This document shows positions 43,985 to 52,943 of a stretch of 64,000 bases of DNA, piece by piece. How positions within the stretch are numbered: position 1 is the first letter of the stretch; every line of letters begins with the position of its first letter. The stretch comes from Geobacillus kaustophilus (GTDB lineage Bacteria > Bacillota > Bacilli > Bacillales > Anoxybacillaceae), in contig NZ_JYBP01000003.1 of the NCBI RefSeq assembly GCF_000948285.1, positions 2,170,001 to 2,234,000 of the forward strand, written 5' to 3'. Under the pieces are notes generated by a model that saw only the letters and a program-made list of their open reading frames with translations, was not told the DNA's origin and made no database searches. The translations under genes and the position numbers were made by a program.

Positions 43985-44151
43985 TCTTTATTGCAACTTA
44001 TATAAGTGCAGAAGACTTAAAAGCATCCGGCGTGACAGAAGATATGATTCGGTTATCGGTCGGAATCGAAAACGTGGGCGATTTAATCGAAGACTTAGAA
44101 CAAGCGATCGAAGCAGCGACAGGTGTGCGGTCGATATATTCGCAAGTGTAG
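43985..44151 (+). pseudogene. metY: C-terminal fragment of O-acetylhomoserine sulfhydrylase
   Basis: The last ~50 codons read AEDLKASGVTEDMIRLSVGI and ENVGDLIEDLEQAIEAATGV, the conserved end of Cys/Met-metabolism PLP enzymes, best fitting the OAH sulfhydrylase (MetY) type. All catalytic residues are missing. IS630 copy 2 starts 18 bp after the stop. Confidence 0.65.
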
Positions 44152-44198
44152 GTATGAAAGATGCTATATAAATGCACCTTGAAAAGTTAACTTTTCGA

Positions 44199-44738
44199 TT
44201 ACGCGGAACACCCCAAGCGCCGCAACACTTCCTCCGGGCGTTCCTGAATGTAATGAGCAAATCGTTGAACCGCTTGCACGATCTCGTGGCGGTCTTTGTG
44301 AAAGGCGTTGGCGATCACCGTATCCTTCAGCCATTTCCACAAACGCTCGATCGGGTTGAGCTGCGGCGAGTAGGGAGGCAGATACAGGAAATGAAAACAT
44401 TGTCCTTCTTCTCGCAAAAAGTCCTTCCCCATTCGAGCGTGATGAATCCGGGCATTGTCCAAGACGAGCGCAATGATCCGGTTGGGATGCCGCTCTTTGA
44501 GCAGGCGCAAGAAATCCAAGAACGTCGCGGCGTTGGCGGCTTCTGTTTGGTGAAGCACGATGTCCCCATCGTGGACGTTCACCGCGCCAAATACCGAAAC
44601 ATGGGCATGATGGCCGAATGTCGGCACACGTTTTTGACGACCGACCTCGGACCAAGTGGATCGCAAGACATGATAAGAGCGGATATGCGTTTCATCGATG
44701 TACAGAAGAACGGCATCTTCTGTCTCCTTGGTGATCAA
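44199..44738 (-). CDS. IS630 transposase, catalytic part (copy 2)
   Basis: 179 residues, DDE residues as in copy 1 (LLYIDETHIRSYHV, IIALVLDNARIHHA, NPIERLWKWLK), with only a few substitutions. Confidence 0.85.
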   Translation of the reverse strand: MITKETEDAVLLYIDETHIRSYHVLRSTWSEVGRQKRVPTFGHHAHVSVFGAVNVHDGDIVLHQTEAANAATFLDFLRLLKERHPNRIIALVLDNARIHHARMGKDFLREEGQCFHFLYLPPYSPQLNPIERLWKWLKDTVIANAFHKDRHEIVQAVQRFAHYIQERPEEVLRRLGCSA

Positions 44739-45264
44739 GTTTTTTTATCAAATCCATTTGCTTTTCAAATTGCTTTTGCTCATCCGGATTCCCTTTCGCC
44801 AGCGTGTACGTAGGGCGAGTCCATGACAGACCTTGACGGTGCAGGAGTTTTCGCAGCGCTTCACGGGAAAGGCAAACACCAAAGTGCTTTTCGACATAGG
44901 ATTGCAGGAGTTTGGTGTTCCAGGCCGAAGCGACGTCCCAGCCCAGTTCTACGGGAGTGGTGGTCAACACAAGCTGTTTGATCTCTTCCTGCTGTTCTTC
45001 GGTGAGAAACGGCTCCCGCCCGGGGGCGAAATCCCGATGAAGCAAGAGCTCCAGACCGCCTTCGTTGAACAGCGACACATAATGGGAAACGGTTTGTCGG
45101 CACACGTTGACCATGGAGGCCACCTCTTTGCCCAAATAGCCTTCCATGACCAGGCGAACCGCCATCACCCGTTGGCGAAGAAGGGTGTTTTTGATTTTCC
45201 GTTCCTGTTTGCGAAGTGTCCGAGGTGTCCATCTGTGATCATGGGTGATGTTGAGACGTTTCAT
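44692..45264 (-). CDS. IS630 transposase, helix-turn-helix part (copy 2)
   Basis: 190 residues. It matches orfA of copy 1 up to IKK, then runs on as LDHQGDRRCRSSVHR because the A-tract has seven As. A normal -1 slip would not reach the orfB frame from here, so this copy may be inactive. Confidence 0.8.
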   Translation of the reverse strand: MKRLNITHDHRWTPRTLRKQERKIKNTLLRQRVMAVRLVMEGYLGKEVASMVNVCRQTVSHYVSLFNEGGLELLLHRDFAPGREPFLTEEQQEEIKQLVLTTTPVELGWDVASAWNTKLLQSYVEKHFGVCLSREALRKLLHRQGLSWTRPTYTLAKGNPDEQKQFEKQMDLIKKLDHQGDRRCRSSVHR

Positions 45265-45491
45265 GAATGATCCCGCTCCTTTTCCATAGGTTTCCTTAGG
45301 AACAGGATAACCGGAGTGTGCATCGGTTATACGAAGGTTAACTTTTTAATGAGCATGTATATATACTGCAAATAATCTTTTTTGATATCTCTTTTTTATA
45401 GAACTATCGACTTCTTTATAAATTTTTTCGCTAAACATAGCCTCCCCCATATAACCAAAAACTTCAAATAAAACTGAAAACATAAACAAAA

Positions 45492-45523
45492 AAATCCCTT
45501 GAAGCCTTGTGGCTCAAGGGATT
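45492..45523 (-). terminator. Terminator after the tRNA gene
   Basis: CCCTTGAGCC and GGCTTCAAGGG pair, followed by ATTTTTTTG on the minus strand. Confidence 0.85.
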
Positions 45524-45531
45524 TCACTTGA

Positions 45532-45604
45532 TGATTCCGACTGGGCTCGAACCAGCGACCTCCACCCTGTCAAGGTGGCGCTCTCCCAGCTGAGCTACGG
45601 AATC
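45532..45604 (-). tRNA. tRNA-Val (GAC anticodon)
   Basis: 73 nt cloverleaf: acceptor GATTCCG/CGGAATC, D arm GCTCAGCTGGGAGAGC, anticodon stem CCACC/GGTGG with loop TTGACAG (anticodon GAC), T arm GGTTCGAGCC, discriminator A. CCA is not encoded. It lies at the border between the IS-rich part and the gene-dense part of the window. Confidence 0.93.
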
Positions 45605-46061
45605 ATATGTTGTTCGCTGTTGAACACATTTTTAATTATATAAACGGAAATACAGGTTGTCAACTATTTTTTAAAAAATAAGTGTTCACTGTGAAAAAGG
45701 GGAAGCTCGTGACATCCTCGATCAGAACAACCCGTGATCGAACGGCTCGAGCAAAAGCGGGGTATACCGGCGGCGGGCGGATTCGTACTGTGTGATGATG
45801 CGGCGGCGCTGCTGTTCGACAAGAGTCACGGTTTCAACCAGCTCAGTGGCAAACTGCGGGCTGACGGTCGAGCCGACGCCGCGTTCAAGGATGAGTGAGG
45901 CGGCGAAGTGGAATATGATTGACACACAGACGGACAAGTAACCAACACGGAGGGAGATCGTACAGCGCATCGCATTTTTCTATTACATTCTCATTGTCCT
46001 ATCAAACGAGAATCAGTATATTAGAAATAAGCCCGTAGTCTTAGAAGAAAGGCGGAACAAC
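45605..46061. other. Intergenic region before the HD-GYP gene
   Basis: A minus-strand frame at 45722-45970 with TLVEQQRRRIITQYESARRR looks like a gene tail, but no start or family could be found. The last 60 bases contain GAAAGGCGGAACAAC, the ribosome site of the next gene. Confidence 0.3.
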
Positions 46062-47561
46062 ATGTATCGTTCATTCGTGCAACAGTTGCTGCGTCATTAT
46101 GTTACCGGCTCAGCCATCGCTGTGATCGGCGTCGGCGCGACATTGATGTTGACGACGCTCGTCATCTCATGGGAAGAAGCCAAATGGCTGATCGGCATTT
46201 TGTTGTTTTCAACCATCGTCATGGGGGCGTCAGAATGGACGGTGTTTCGCCGCGATTTGGCGCCGATTCGGCAATTTTTTGGCGCCAAGCATCCGGACGA
46301 AAGGTTGGCTGTGAAAGCCCTAGAACAAGCGCGCCGCTTGCCGCTATTGGCGGTTCGCCGCATTTTAGGCCCGCACTTGTTCGGGCTGTCGATTCCCGGC
46401 ATGGGGCTGACGGCTTTATGCATCCACTACCGTGTGCTGTCCCTTCCATATCGATACATTTTGTACGCCTTTATCGGCGCCATTTTGATTGCGTCACTTC
46501 ACGGATTGGTTGAATTTTTTTTGACAACGAAAGCTTGCCGACCGCTGATGGCGTATTTGCTTACGAAGGGTGGCAGGATCGATGAAGGGCATTCGCCGCT
46601 TCCCGTGTCGCTCAAAACAAAACTGCAGCTGACGGTCTTGTTCAGCAGCACGTTTCCTGTCTTATTGTTCAGCTTAGCGACCGAAATCAAATGGTCGCTC
46701 ACCGAGCCGAGCGCCTCTCACTGGTCGTATTGGCCATGGGCGGCCGTCATCTTGCTGTTTTCGATCGCCTTCTCCGTTTTTTTGACTCGCTTGTTGGTGG
46801 ATGAAATCAATGAGCCGGTCAGCGTGCTGGCAACCCATATGGAACGGGCGGAAAACGAAACGTATGAACCTGTCGCCCACAATGTGTATACCGATGAATT
46901 TGCCTACTTGCTTCGGGGATTCAACCATATGATCGATGCTGTGCATCAACGCGACCAAATGAACAAAGAGCTGCTCAACAGTTTTATCACCGTCTTGACG
47001 GCGGCGCTTGACGCCCGCGACCCCTATACAGCGGGGCACTCGTTGCGTGTGGCCCGCTATGCGCTCGCGATCGGGAAACAGCTTTCCCTACCGGATGAAC
47101 AGCTTGATGCCTTGTATCGCTCCGCGTTGCTGCACGACATCGGAAAGATCGGCATCCCGGATGCCATTTTGCTTAAAGACGGAAAACTAAGCGATGACGA
47201 ATTTGCCTGGATTAAAAAACACCCCGCCCTCGGAGAAGCCATTTTGCGCGAAGTTAGGCCGATCGAACCGATTGAGCCGCTTTTAGCGGGCATCCGCTCC
47301 CATCACGAACGCATCGATGGAAAGGGATACCCAGATGGTTTAACAGGCGACGAAATTCCGTTGTTTGGCAAAATTATTGCCGTTGCGGATGCGTTTGATG
47401 CCATGACTTCGGACCGTCCGTACCGTAAAGGCATGGATATTCGCCAAGCCGCAGACATTTTAAAAAACGGAAAAGGAACACAATGGGATGAAGAAATTGT
47501 CGATGTATTTTTACAATATGTAGAACAACAACTTTTGCCTTCGCCCACAGCGGTTTCCTAA
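46062..47561 (+). CDS. HD-GYP cyclic-di-GMP phosphodiesterase, membrane-bound
   Basis: 499 residues. About six N-terminal membrane spans (to ~245), a HAMP-like linker (LLVDEINEPVSVLATHMERA), then the HD-GYP domain. Metal and catalytic motifs: HSLRVARYALAIGKQL (from His326), LLHDIGKIGIPDAIL (about 357-367), SHHERIDGKGYPDGL (about 411-425), ADAFDAMTSDRPYR. These match active HD-GYP enzymes that hydrolyse c-di-GMP. No sensor domain is recognised beyond the membrane part. Confidence 0.9.
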   Translation: MYRSFVQQLLRHYVTGSAIAVIGVGATLMLTTLVISWEEAKWLIGILLFSTIVMGASEWTVFRRDLAPIRQFFGAKHPDERLAVKALEQARRLPLLAVRRILGPHLFGLSIPGMGLTALCIHYRVLSLPYRYILYAFIGAILIASLHGLVEFFLTTKACRPLMAYLLTKGGRIDEGHSPLPVSLKTKLQLTVLFSSTFPVLLFSLATEIKWSLTEPSASHWSYWPWAAVILLFSIAFSVFLTRLLVDEINEPVSVLATHMERAENETYEPVAHNVYTDEFAYLLRGFNHMIDAVHQRDQMNKELLNSFITVLTAALDARDPYTAGHSLRVARYALAIGKQLSLPDEQLDALYRSALLHDIGKIGIPDAILLKDGKLSDDEFAWIKKHPALGEAILREVRPIEPIEPLLAGIRSHHERIDGKGYPDGLTGDEIPLFGKIIAVADAFDAMTSDRPYRKGMDIRQAADILKNGKGTQWDEEIVDVFLQYVEQQLLPSPTAVS

Positions 47562-47637
47562 TCAGCGCTGTCCAAACCTTCTTTCTGGCACGAAGCATTA
47601 TTCGGGCTGCGTCTTTCTTCCTTTCACACAGTGCAAA

Positions 47638-47668
47638 CGGTACGCCCCCGTCGCAAGGGGCATACCGT
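47638..47668. terminator. Inverted repeat between convergent genes
   Basis: ACGGTACGCCCC and GGGGCATACCGT pair (one mismatch) between the HD-GYP gene and metC, which converge. T-runs are weak. Confidence 0.5.
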
Positions 47669-47679
47669 GTGACGCCCTG

Positions 47680-48858
47680 CTAGATGGATGGGACGGACCG
47701 CTGTTCTTTCACAAACGACAACGCCCGCTCAAAATCGGCGATTAAATCGTTCACATCCTCAAGCCCGACGCTCAGCCGCAGCAGGCCGTCGGTAATGCCG
47801 CGGCGGAGCCGCTCGTCTTTTGGCATCGCCGCATGCGACATTTTCGACGGGTACGATAAAATCGACTCGACCGCCCCAAGGCTGACGGCAAACACCGGTA
47901 GTCGGACGTTTCGGACGAACGTCCGGGCCGCTTCTTCATCGGCGAGTCGGAACGACAACACAGCGCCAAACCCAGCCGCTTGGCTGCGTTGAATGTCATG
48001 ACCTGGATGGTTCTCCAGTCCCGGATAATACACGTCTTCCACTTTAGGGTGGCGCGCCAAATACTCAGCGATGGCCATGGCCGATTCGGACGATTGTTTC
48101 AGCCGGACATGAAGCGTTTTGATCCCCCGCAGCACAAGCCACGCATCTTGGACGCCGAGGACGGCGCCAAAGGCGTTTTGCAGTTTGTACAGCTCTTTTC
48201 CCAATTCTTCATCTTTCACGACCGCCAGTCCGGCGACGACGTCGCTATGGCCGGCTAAAAATTTCGTCGCGCTGTGTAGGACGACGTCGACGCCAAGATC
48301 AAGCGGCCGCTGCAGCGCCGGCGTCATGAACGTGTTGTCAAGGAACGTCAGGCAGCCGTGCGCTTTTGCCAGCTTGACGACGCCTTGAATATCGGTCACC
48401 TTTACGAGCGGATTGGACGGCGTTTCCATGTAAATGACTTTCGTGTTCGGTCGGATGTTTTCGGCGACGGCGTGCAAATCGGTCATATCGACAAACGTAT
48501 ACTCAATGCCAAAGCGGCTCAATACTTCGGTGATCATCCGGTACGTGCCGCCGTAAACGTCTTCCGTCACGAGGACGTGGTCGCCTCTGGACAAGAGCAA
48601 AAACGCCGTCGAAATGGCGGCCATGCCGGAAGCGAAGGCGAATCCGCGCACACCGCCTTCTAACGCCGCGATCGTTTCCTCGAGCGCCTCGCGCGTCGGG
48701 TTGCCGGAGCGGCTGTAATCGTATTTGCCGAACGAGTCGAAATCGAACTGATGGAACGTGGACGCGTGCTGGATCGGCACGCTCACCGCCCCCGTGCAGC
48801 GATCGACTTTCCATTCGTTATGGAGCAATTTCGTCGAAAACGACCATTCCCGTTCCAT
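47680..48858 (-). CDS. metC: Cystathionine beta-lyase
   Basis: 392 residues, PLP-dependent Cys/Met metabolism enzyme. The PLP lysine is Lys199 in HSATKFLAGHSD; YSRSGNPTR and ASGMAAIS are further hallmarks. It converts cystathionine to homocysteine. It follows metI by 3 bp, as metI-metC (yjcI-yjcJ) in B. subtilis. Transcription is expected to be under the S-box riboswitch ahead of metI. Confidence 0.92.
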   Translation of the reverse strand: MEREWSFSTKLLHNEWKVDRCTGAVSVPIQHASTFHQFDFDSFGKYDYSRSGNPTREALEETIAALEGGVRGFAFASGMAAISTAFLLLSRGDHVLVTEDVYGGTYRMITEVLSRFGIEYTFVDMTDLHAVAENIRPNTKVIYMETPSNPLVKVTDIQGVVKLAKAHGCLTFLDNTFMTPALQRPLDLGVDVVLHSATKFLAGHSDVVAGLAVVKDEELGKELYKLQNAFGAVLGVQDAWLVLRGIKTLHVRLKQSSESAMAIAEYLARHPKVEDVYYPGLENHPGHDIQRSQAAGFGAVLSFRLADEEAARTFVRNVRLPVFAVSLGAVESILSYPSKMSHAAMPKDERLRRGITDGLLRLSVGLEDVNDLIADFERALSFVKEQRSVPSI

Positions 48859-48861
48859 CGC

Positions 48862-49965
48862 TCACACCTCTTTCATGTTTTTCAATGCCTGCGCCAAATC
48901 GGCGATCAAGTCGTCGGCGTGCTCGATGCCGACGGAGAAGCGAAGCAGACGGTTGCAGACGCCGTTTTGGATGCGGATTTCTTCCGGAATGTCGGCATGC
49001 GTCTGCGTCGCCGGGTACGTGATAAAGCTTTCGACTCCGCCCAAGCTTTCCGCGAACGTAATGAGGCGCAAACTTTTTAAAAACCGGTTCACCCACTTCT
49101 CATCAGCAATCCGAAACGACAGCATCCCGCCTCTTCCCGGATACAACACATCAGTGACATCTTCATGTTCGCGCAAAAAGGCGCTGATGCGCTTAGCGTT
49201 TTCTTCATGTTGGCGCATCCTTAGGGCCAGCGTTTTCATCCCGCGGATCAGAAGCCATGAATCGAACGGCGACAAAACAGCGCCGATGGCGTTCTGATAC
49301 TCGGCCAGGCGTTGACAGAGCTCCTCGCCCTTGGCGACGACAAGACCGGCCAAGACGTCGTTATGGCCGCCTAAATATTTCGTGGCGCTGTGGATGACAA
49401 TATCGGCGCCCTGTTCGATCGGGCGTTGAAGCACCGGTGTATAAAACGTGTTGTCAACGATCAACAAAAGCCCGTGCCGCTTGGCGAGCTCGGCGACCGC
49501 AGAGATATCCGTCTCGTGCATGAGCGGATTCGTCGGCGTTTCCAAAAAGATGGCTTTTGTTTTTTCCGTAATTTTTTCCTCTACAGCAGCAAGATCGGTA
49601 AAATCGACGTAATGGAACCCAAGACCGTACTTGCGCCAGCCGCGCTCAAACAGGCGGTACGTGCCGCCGTACAGGTCGGCCGATACGAGAAACTCATCTC
49701 CGCTCTCAAACAAGGCGAGCACTGTCTGAATGGCGGCCATGCCGGAGCTGAACGCGTAGCCTTGGTCGCCGCCTTCAAGCTTCGCGATCGCTTCTTCGAC
49801 GATTTTGCGCGTCGGGTTGCCGGTGCGGATGTAGTCAAACCCGGTCGACTCTCCGATGCCGGCATGGCGGTAAGCGGTGGAAAAATAAACAGGCGGGTTG
49901 ACCGTCCCCGTCGCCGTTTCACTCCGGTTGCCAATTTGCGCTAACAACGTCTCCAGTTTCTCCAT
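48862..49965 (-). CDS. metI: Cystathionine gamma-synthase/O-acetylhomoserine thiolyase
   Basis: 367 residues of the same PLP family. Lys196 in HSATKYLGGHND binds PLP; YIRTGNPTRK and FSSGMAAIQ are conserved. In B. subtilis MetI makes cystathionine from O-acetylhomoserine and cysteine, and MetC acts next. The leader (49966-50304) contains a SAM riboswitch. Confidence 0.92.
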   Translation of the reverse strand: MEKLETLLAQIGNRSETATGTVNPPVYFSTAYRHAGIGESTGFDYIRTGNPTRKIVEEAIAKLEGGDQGYAFSSGMAAIQTVLALFESGDEFLVSADLYGGTYRLFERGWRKYGLGFHYVDFTDLAAVEEKITEKTKAIFLETPTNPLMHETDISAVAELAKRHGLLLIVDNTFYTPVLQRPIEQGADIVIHSATKYLGGHNDVLAGLVVAKGEELCQRLAEYQNAIGAVLSPFDSWLLIRGMKTLALRMRQHEENAKRISAFLREHEDVTDVLYPGRGGMLSFRIADEKWVNRFLKSLRLITFAESLGGVESFITYPATQTHADIPEEIRIQNGVCNRLLRFSVGIEHADDLIADLAQALKNMKEV

Positions 49966-50107
49966 CTCATCTCTCTCCTTCTGCTGAAAATTCCATCATG
50001 GGTCAACGGCCGACCGCTTGGCGCCAAACGAAGCGCCGCTGTCTCTCGGGCAGCGGCCGAGCGCCTTGGTCCTAGACCGCCACGCGGTTCATCGGAGCGG
50101 CCGCTTG

Positions 50108-50280
50108 AATAAATAAAAAAAGTCTTCTAAGAAGAAGACTTTTCCATACACATGGCCATGCTTCTTCTTATCTGCCGAATTGAATGCTCAATCCGCTGGA
50201 TTTAGCACCTGGCCGCCGGGCGGCTGGTTGCTGAAGCTTCATTGGGCCAGTTCCCTCCGCTTCTCTTGATAAGAATGAGA
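50108..50280 (-). promoter_or_regulatory. SAM-I (S-box) riboswitch with terminator
   Basis: Minus strand: TTATCAAGAGAAGCGGAGGG, then ACTGGCCCAATGAAGC, CAGCAACC, GGCCAGGTGCTAAATCC and GCAGATAAGAAG, the ordered conserved blocks of S-box leaders. It ends in a terminator (AGTCTTCTTC/GAAGACT with TTTTTTT at 50111-50120). When SAM is plentiful transcription of metIC should stop here. Confidence 0.93.
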
Positions 50281-50310
50281 CGCGTATTCAATTTTTCTAA
50301 TTTAATAAAA

Positions 50311-50339
50311 AATGTAGCGCATTCCCCCCGTTTTTGCAA
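50311..50339 (-). promoter_or_regulatory. Probable promoter of the metIC leader
   Basis: TTGCAA (50334-50339), 17 bases, TACATT (50311-50316) on the minus strand, about 30 bases before the riboswitch begins. Confidence 0.55.
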
Positions 50340-50461
50340 GTCATTTTTTTATCAATGGCACCATTCGGCAAATTCACAAAAAATTCGAGCCGTTCATTAA
50401 CATCTTTTGGTGCAAATATGTTACAATAACAGATGAACTTACGCTTTCATGGAGGATGGTC

Positions 50462-51190
50462 ATGGCGACAGCAACAGGAATCATGCGCGACTACAAGCTG
50501 TACAGCGGAGAGCTTCAAGAAGAAATCGAACTGCTCGTCTACTTGCCAAGCAATTTTTCGCCGCTTTACAAATATTCTTTACTAATCGCGCAAGACGGCA
50601 AAGATTATTTTATGTATGGAAAAATAAAAACTGTCATCGAAACGCTGATGGAAGAAGGAACAATCGACCGGACGATCGTCGTCGGCATCCCGTATCGGAA
50701 CGTCAACGACCGCTACGAGAAATACCACCCACAAGGCCGAAAGCTCGAAGCATACATTCGTTTTTTAGCCCATGAACTCGTCCCGTTTTTGGACCGCGAA
50801 CTGCCGACGTATCAAATGGGCAAAGGCCGGGCGCTGATCGGCGATTCGCTCGGCGGAACAGTGTCGCTTCTAGCCGGGTTGTTGTATCCACATACATTTG
50901 GGAAAATCGCCATGCAGTCCCCCTATATCGATGACTCGGTATTGGCGCGCATCCGCTCGTTTCGCGATCCATCGCTCCTTTCGTTTTACCATTCTGTCGG
51001 CACGGAGGAAACAGCGGTGAAAACGACGGACGGTCATGTGCGCGATTTTATCACCCCGAATCGAATGGCGCGGGACTTGTTTATGGAAAAACGGTTTGCT
51101 TATACGTACCATGAGTTCGAAGGCGGCCATGCGTGGACGTATTGGCAGCCGGATGTGCCGCGGGCGGTAGCCGCTGTTTTATCGTTATAG
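50462..51190 (+). CDS. yjcH: Esterase-like alpha/beta hydrolase YjcH
   Basis: 242 residues from ATG 50462 (GGAGG six bases upstream). Putative-esterase (Esterase D/enterochelin-esterase-like) fold with nucleophile elbow GDSLGG (about 122-127) and His in EGGHAWTYW near the C-terminus. Order yjcH-yjcG-yjcF beside metI-metC is that of B. subtilis. Substrate unknown. Confidence 0.85.
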   Translation: MATATGIMRDYKLYSGELQEEIELLVYLPSNFSPLYKYSLLIAQDGKDYFMYGKIKTVIETLMEEGTIDRTIVVGIPYRNVNDRYEKYHPQGRKLEAYIRFLAHELVPFLDRELPTYQMGKGRALIGDSLGGTVSLLAGLLYPHTFGKIAMQSPYIDDSVLARIRSFRDPSLLSFYHSVGTEETAVKTTDGHVRDFITPNRMARDLFMEKRFAYTYHEFEGGHAWTYWQPDVPRAVAAVLSL

Positions 51191-51287
51191 GCCAAAACAG
51201 AACAGCTTCGAGGATATCGAGCCGCTGCATCCTTTCCGTGCGCCGTTTGCGCATGGAAAACAAACTGGTTCAAGGAGGGAAACCAAA

Positions 51288-51812
51288 ATGAAGTACGGCA
51301 TTGTCATCTTTCCGCCAAAACAAATTCAAGATTTTGCCAACTCGTATCGAAAACGGTACGACAGCCATTACGCCCTCATTCCGCCGCACATTACGCTGAA
51401 ATATCCGTTTGAAGCGGGTGAGGAGCAGCTGAAGGAAATGACGAAAGAGCTGCGCCGGATTGCGGCAGAAACGCCTCCCATTCCAATCAAAGTGACGAAA
51501 TTCAGCTCGTTTTATCCGACAAGCAACATCATTTATTTGAAAGTGGAGCCAAACGACGTGCTCGAGCGCCTTCATGAACAACTGCACAGCGGTTTGTTTG
51601 CCGGAAAGCCGGAGTTTGTGTTCGTGCCTCACATTACGATCGGCCGCGATTTGCCGGGAGCGGAATATGCAGACGTCTACAGCCAGCTGAAGCTGCAAGA
51701 GGTGCACTTCGAGGAGACCGTCGACCGCTTCCATCTCCTTTACCAGCTTGAGGACGGTTCGTGGACCGTGTATGAAACGTTTGTTGTTGGAGGAAAGGAA
51801 AATCTGACATGA
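51288..51812 (+). CDS. yjcG: 2H phosphoesterase (2'-5' RNA ligase-like) YjcG
   Basis: 174 residues with the two HxTx motifs of 2H phosphoesterases: PPHITLKYPF and VPHITIGRDL. AAGGAGGGAAACCAAA precedes the ATG. It overlaps yjcF by 4 bp. Likely acts on cyclic phosphate or 2'-5' linkages; physiological role unknown. Confidence 0.88.
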   Translation: MKYGIVIFPPKQIQDFANSYRKRYDSHYALIPPHITLKYPFEAGEEQLKEMTKELRRIAAETPPIPIKVTKFSSFYPTSNIIYLKVEPNDVLERLHEQLHSGLFAGKPEFVFVPHITIGRDLPGAEYADVYSQLKLQEVHFEETVDRFHLLYQLEDGSWTVYETFVVGGKENLT

Positions 51813-52243
51813 ACGTCGCGATTGGAACGACAAACGACCTCGCCCTGTATGCAGACGCCCTGCGCGTCCGCCGGCTCGTGTTCATTGAAGAACAAAACGT
51901 CCCCGAAGAAGAGGAAGTCGACGCATTCGAGCACGACTCGTTCCATCTCGTCCTGTATGACGGCGAAGCGCCGGTCGGCGCTGGCCGGCTTCGCTTCATT
52001 GACGAAGGCGTCGGCAAAATCGAGCGCATTTGCGTCCTGCCGTCCCACCGCGGCCGCGGCGCCGGACGGATGGTGATGGAAGCGATCGAACAGCTGGCAA
52101 AAACAAAAGGGGCGAAAACGGCGAAACTGAACGCCCAGACGCACGCGGAACCGTTTTACAAAAAGCTCGGCTACACGACCGTCTCCGGCGTCTTTATGGA
52201 TGCTGGCATCCCGCATGTCACGATGGTGAAATCGCTCGAATGA
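51809..52243 (+). CDS. yjcF: GNAT-family acetyltransferase YjcF
   Basis: 144 residues. Acetyl-CoA-binding motif VLPSHRGRGAGRMVMEAIEQ (about 72-91), with RRLVFIEEQNVPEEEEVD at the start, as in the YjcF/ElaA-like branch. ATGA overlap with yjcG indicates coupling. Substrate unknown. Confidence 0.88.
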   Translation: MNVAIGTTNDLALYADALRVRRLVFIEEQNVPEEEEVDAFEHDSFHLVLYDGEAPVGAGRLRFIDEGVGKIERICVLPSHRGRGAGRMVMEAIEQLAKTKGAKTAKLNAQTHAEPFYKKLGYTTVSGVFMDAGIPHVTMVKSLE

Positions 52244-52327
52244 TGGCCATTAGAACAGCCTCGTCTACACTGATCCGAGACTTGGAGGCATTGAACATCA
52301 TTTCGCTCCCCTGAGCCAAGCAGAGCA

Positions 52328-52366
52328 AAAGGGAGCTGCGCGCAAGCTCCCTTTTGCTTATTTTTT
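52328..52366. terminator. Bidirectional terminator
   Basis: AAAAGGGAGCT and AGCTCCCTTTT pair around GCGCGCA. T-rich on the plus strand (GCTTATTTTTTA) and the spoVIF stop lies in it on the other side. Confidence 0.8.
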
Positions 52367-52615
52367 ATTGTTCAGCATATTGGCAATCGTATTGAAATCA
52401 ATTTGCTTGCCGTTATGGACGATCGCCTTGACGATTTGGTCTTCGAGTTCTTTTGGCACTTTTCGGTTGGCGATTTGCGCCACCCGCTTCACGACCTGGC
52501 GCACCGTTTTTTCGTCGCTGAAATTGGCGTTTTGCAGCGAGTTGGCGAGCTCCAAAATGTCTTTCATGTTGACGCCCGTTTTCTTTTCAATGTTTTTAAA
52601 AAATTGTTGATCCAT
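52358..52615 (-). CDS. spoVIF: Stage VI sporulation protein F
   Basis: 85 residues: FFKNIEKKTGVNMKDILELA, VRQVVKRVAQIANRKVPKEL and DFNTIANMLNNKK agree with SpoVIF (YjcC), a mother-cell protein needed for coat assembly with GerE. It lies in the yjc region as in B. subtilis. GGAGGCGGAGAGATGG precedes the start. Confidence 0.85.
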   Translation of the reverse strand: MDQQFFKNIEKKTGVNMKDILELANSLQNANFSDEKTVRQVVKRVAQIANRKVPKELEDQIVKAIVHNGKQIDFNTIANMLNNKK

Positions 52616-52683
52616 CTCTCCGCCTCCTTCTCCCTGCTATATCGTATGATGCTCGCGCGTCAGCGTGCATCAAAGGAAAGAAA

Positions 52684-52724
52684 AATACGAGCCGCTCCGT
52701 GGCGCCGAAACGGCCCGTATCCCA
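52684..52724 (-). terminator. Terminator after the YjcZ-type gene
   Basis: ATACGGGCCG and CGGCTCGTAT pair, followed by TTTTCTTT on the minus strand. Confidence 0.7.
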
Positions 52725-52738
52725 TTCGCTTTTTCCCG

Positions 52739-52867
52739 TTAGGCGACAAATGCCGCGCCGACAATAATCAACAAGATAAACAACACGACAATCAGCACAA
52801 AACCACCGCCATAGCCACCGCCATAGCCGTAGCCATAAGGATAACCGTAGCCGCAGAAGCCCATCAT
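52739..52867 (-). CDS. YjcZ-family sporulation peptide
   Basis: 42 residues: [20 protein letters not shown], then one membrane span ([20 protein letters not shown]). Gly/Tyr-rich head plus single span is the YjcZ pattern. AAGGAGGTGCACATT precedes the ATG 52867. Confidence 0.88.
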   Translation of the reverse strand: MMGFCGYGYPYGYGYGGGYGGGFVLIVVLFILLIIVGAAFVA

Positions 52868-52943
52868 AATGTGCACCTCCTTCTCCGTTTACTGTATCGT
52901 ATTCACCGGCTTAGTGAGGCGTATGGGCGCAAACGCCATTTTG

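Larger units (their letters stand above)
44169..45359 (-). mobile_element. IS630-family element, copy 2
   Basis: 1191 bp, same ends as copy 1 and TA flanks. The A-tract at the frame overlap has seven instead of eight As. Confidence 0.88.

Noticed and set aside
45532-45604. tRNA-Val 3' end as an attachment site of the IS-rich region
   Set aside because: No integrase gene and no second copy of the tRNA end was seen in the window, so the change in gene content at this point is not proof of site-specific integration.
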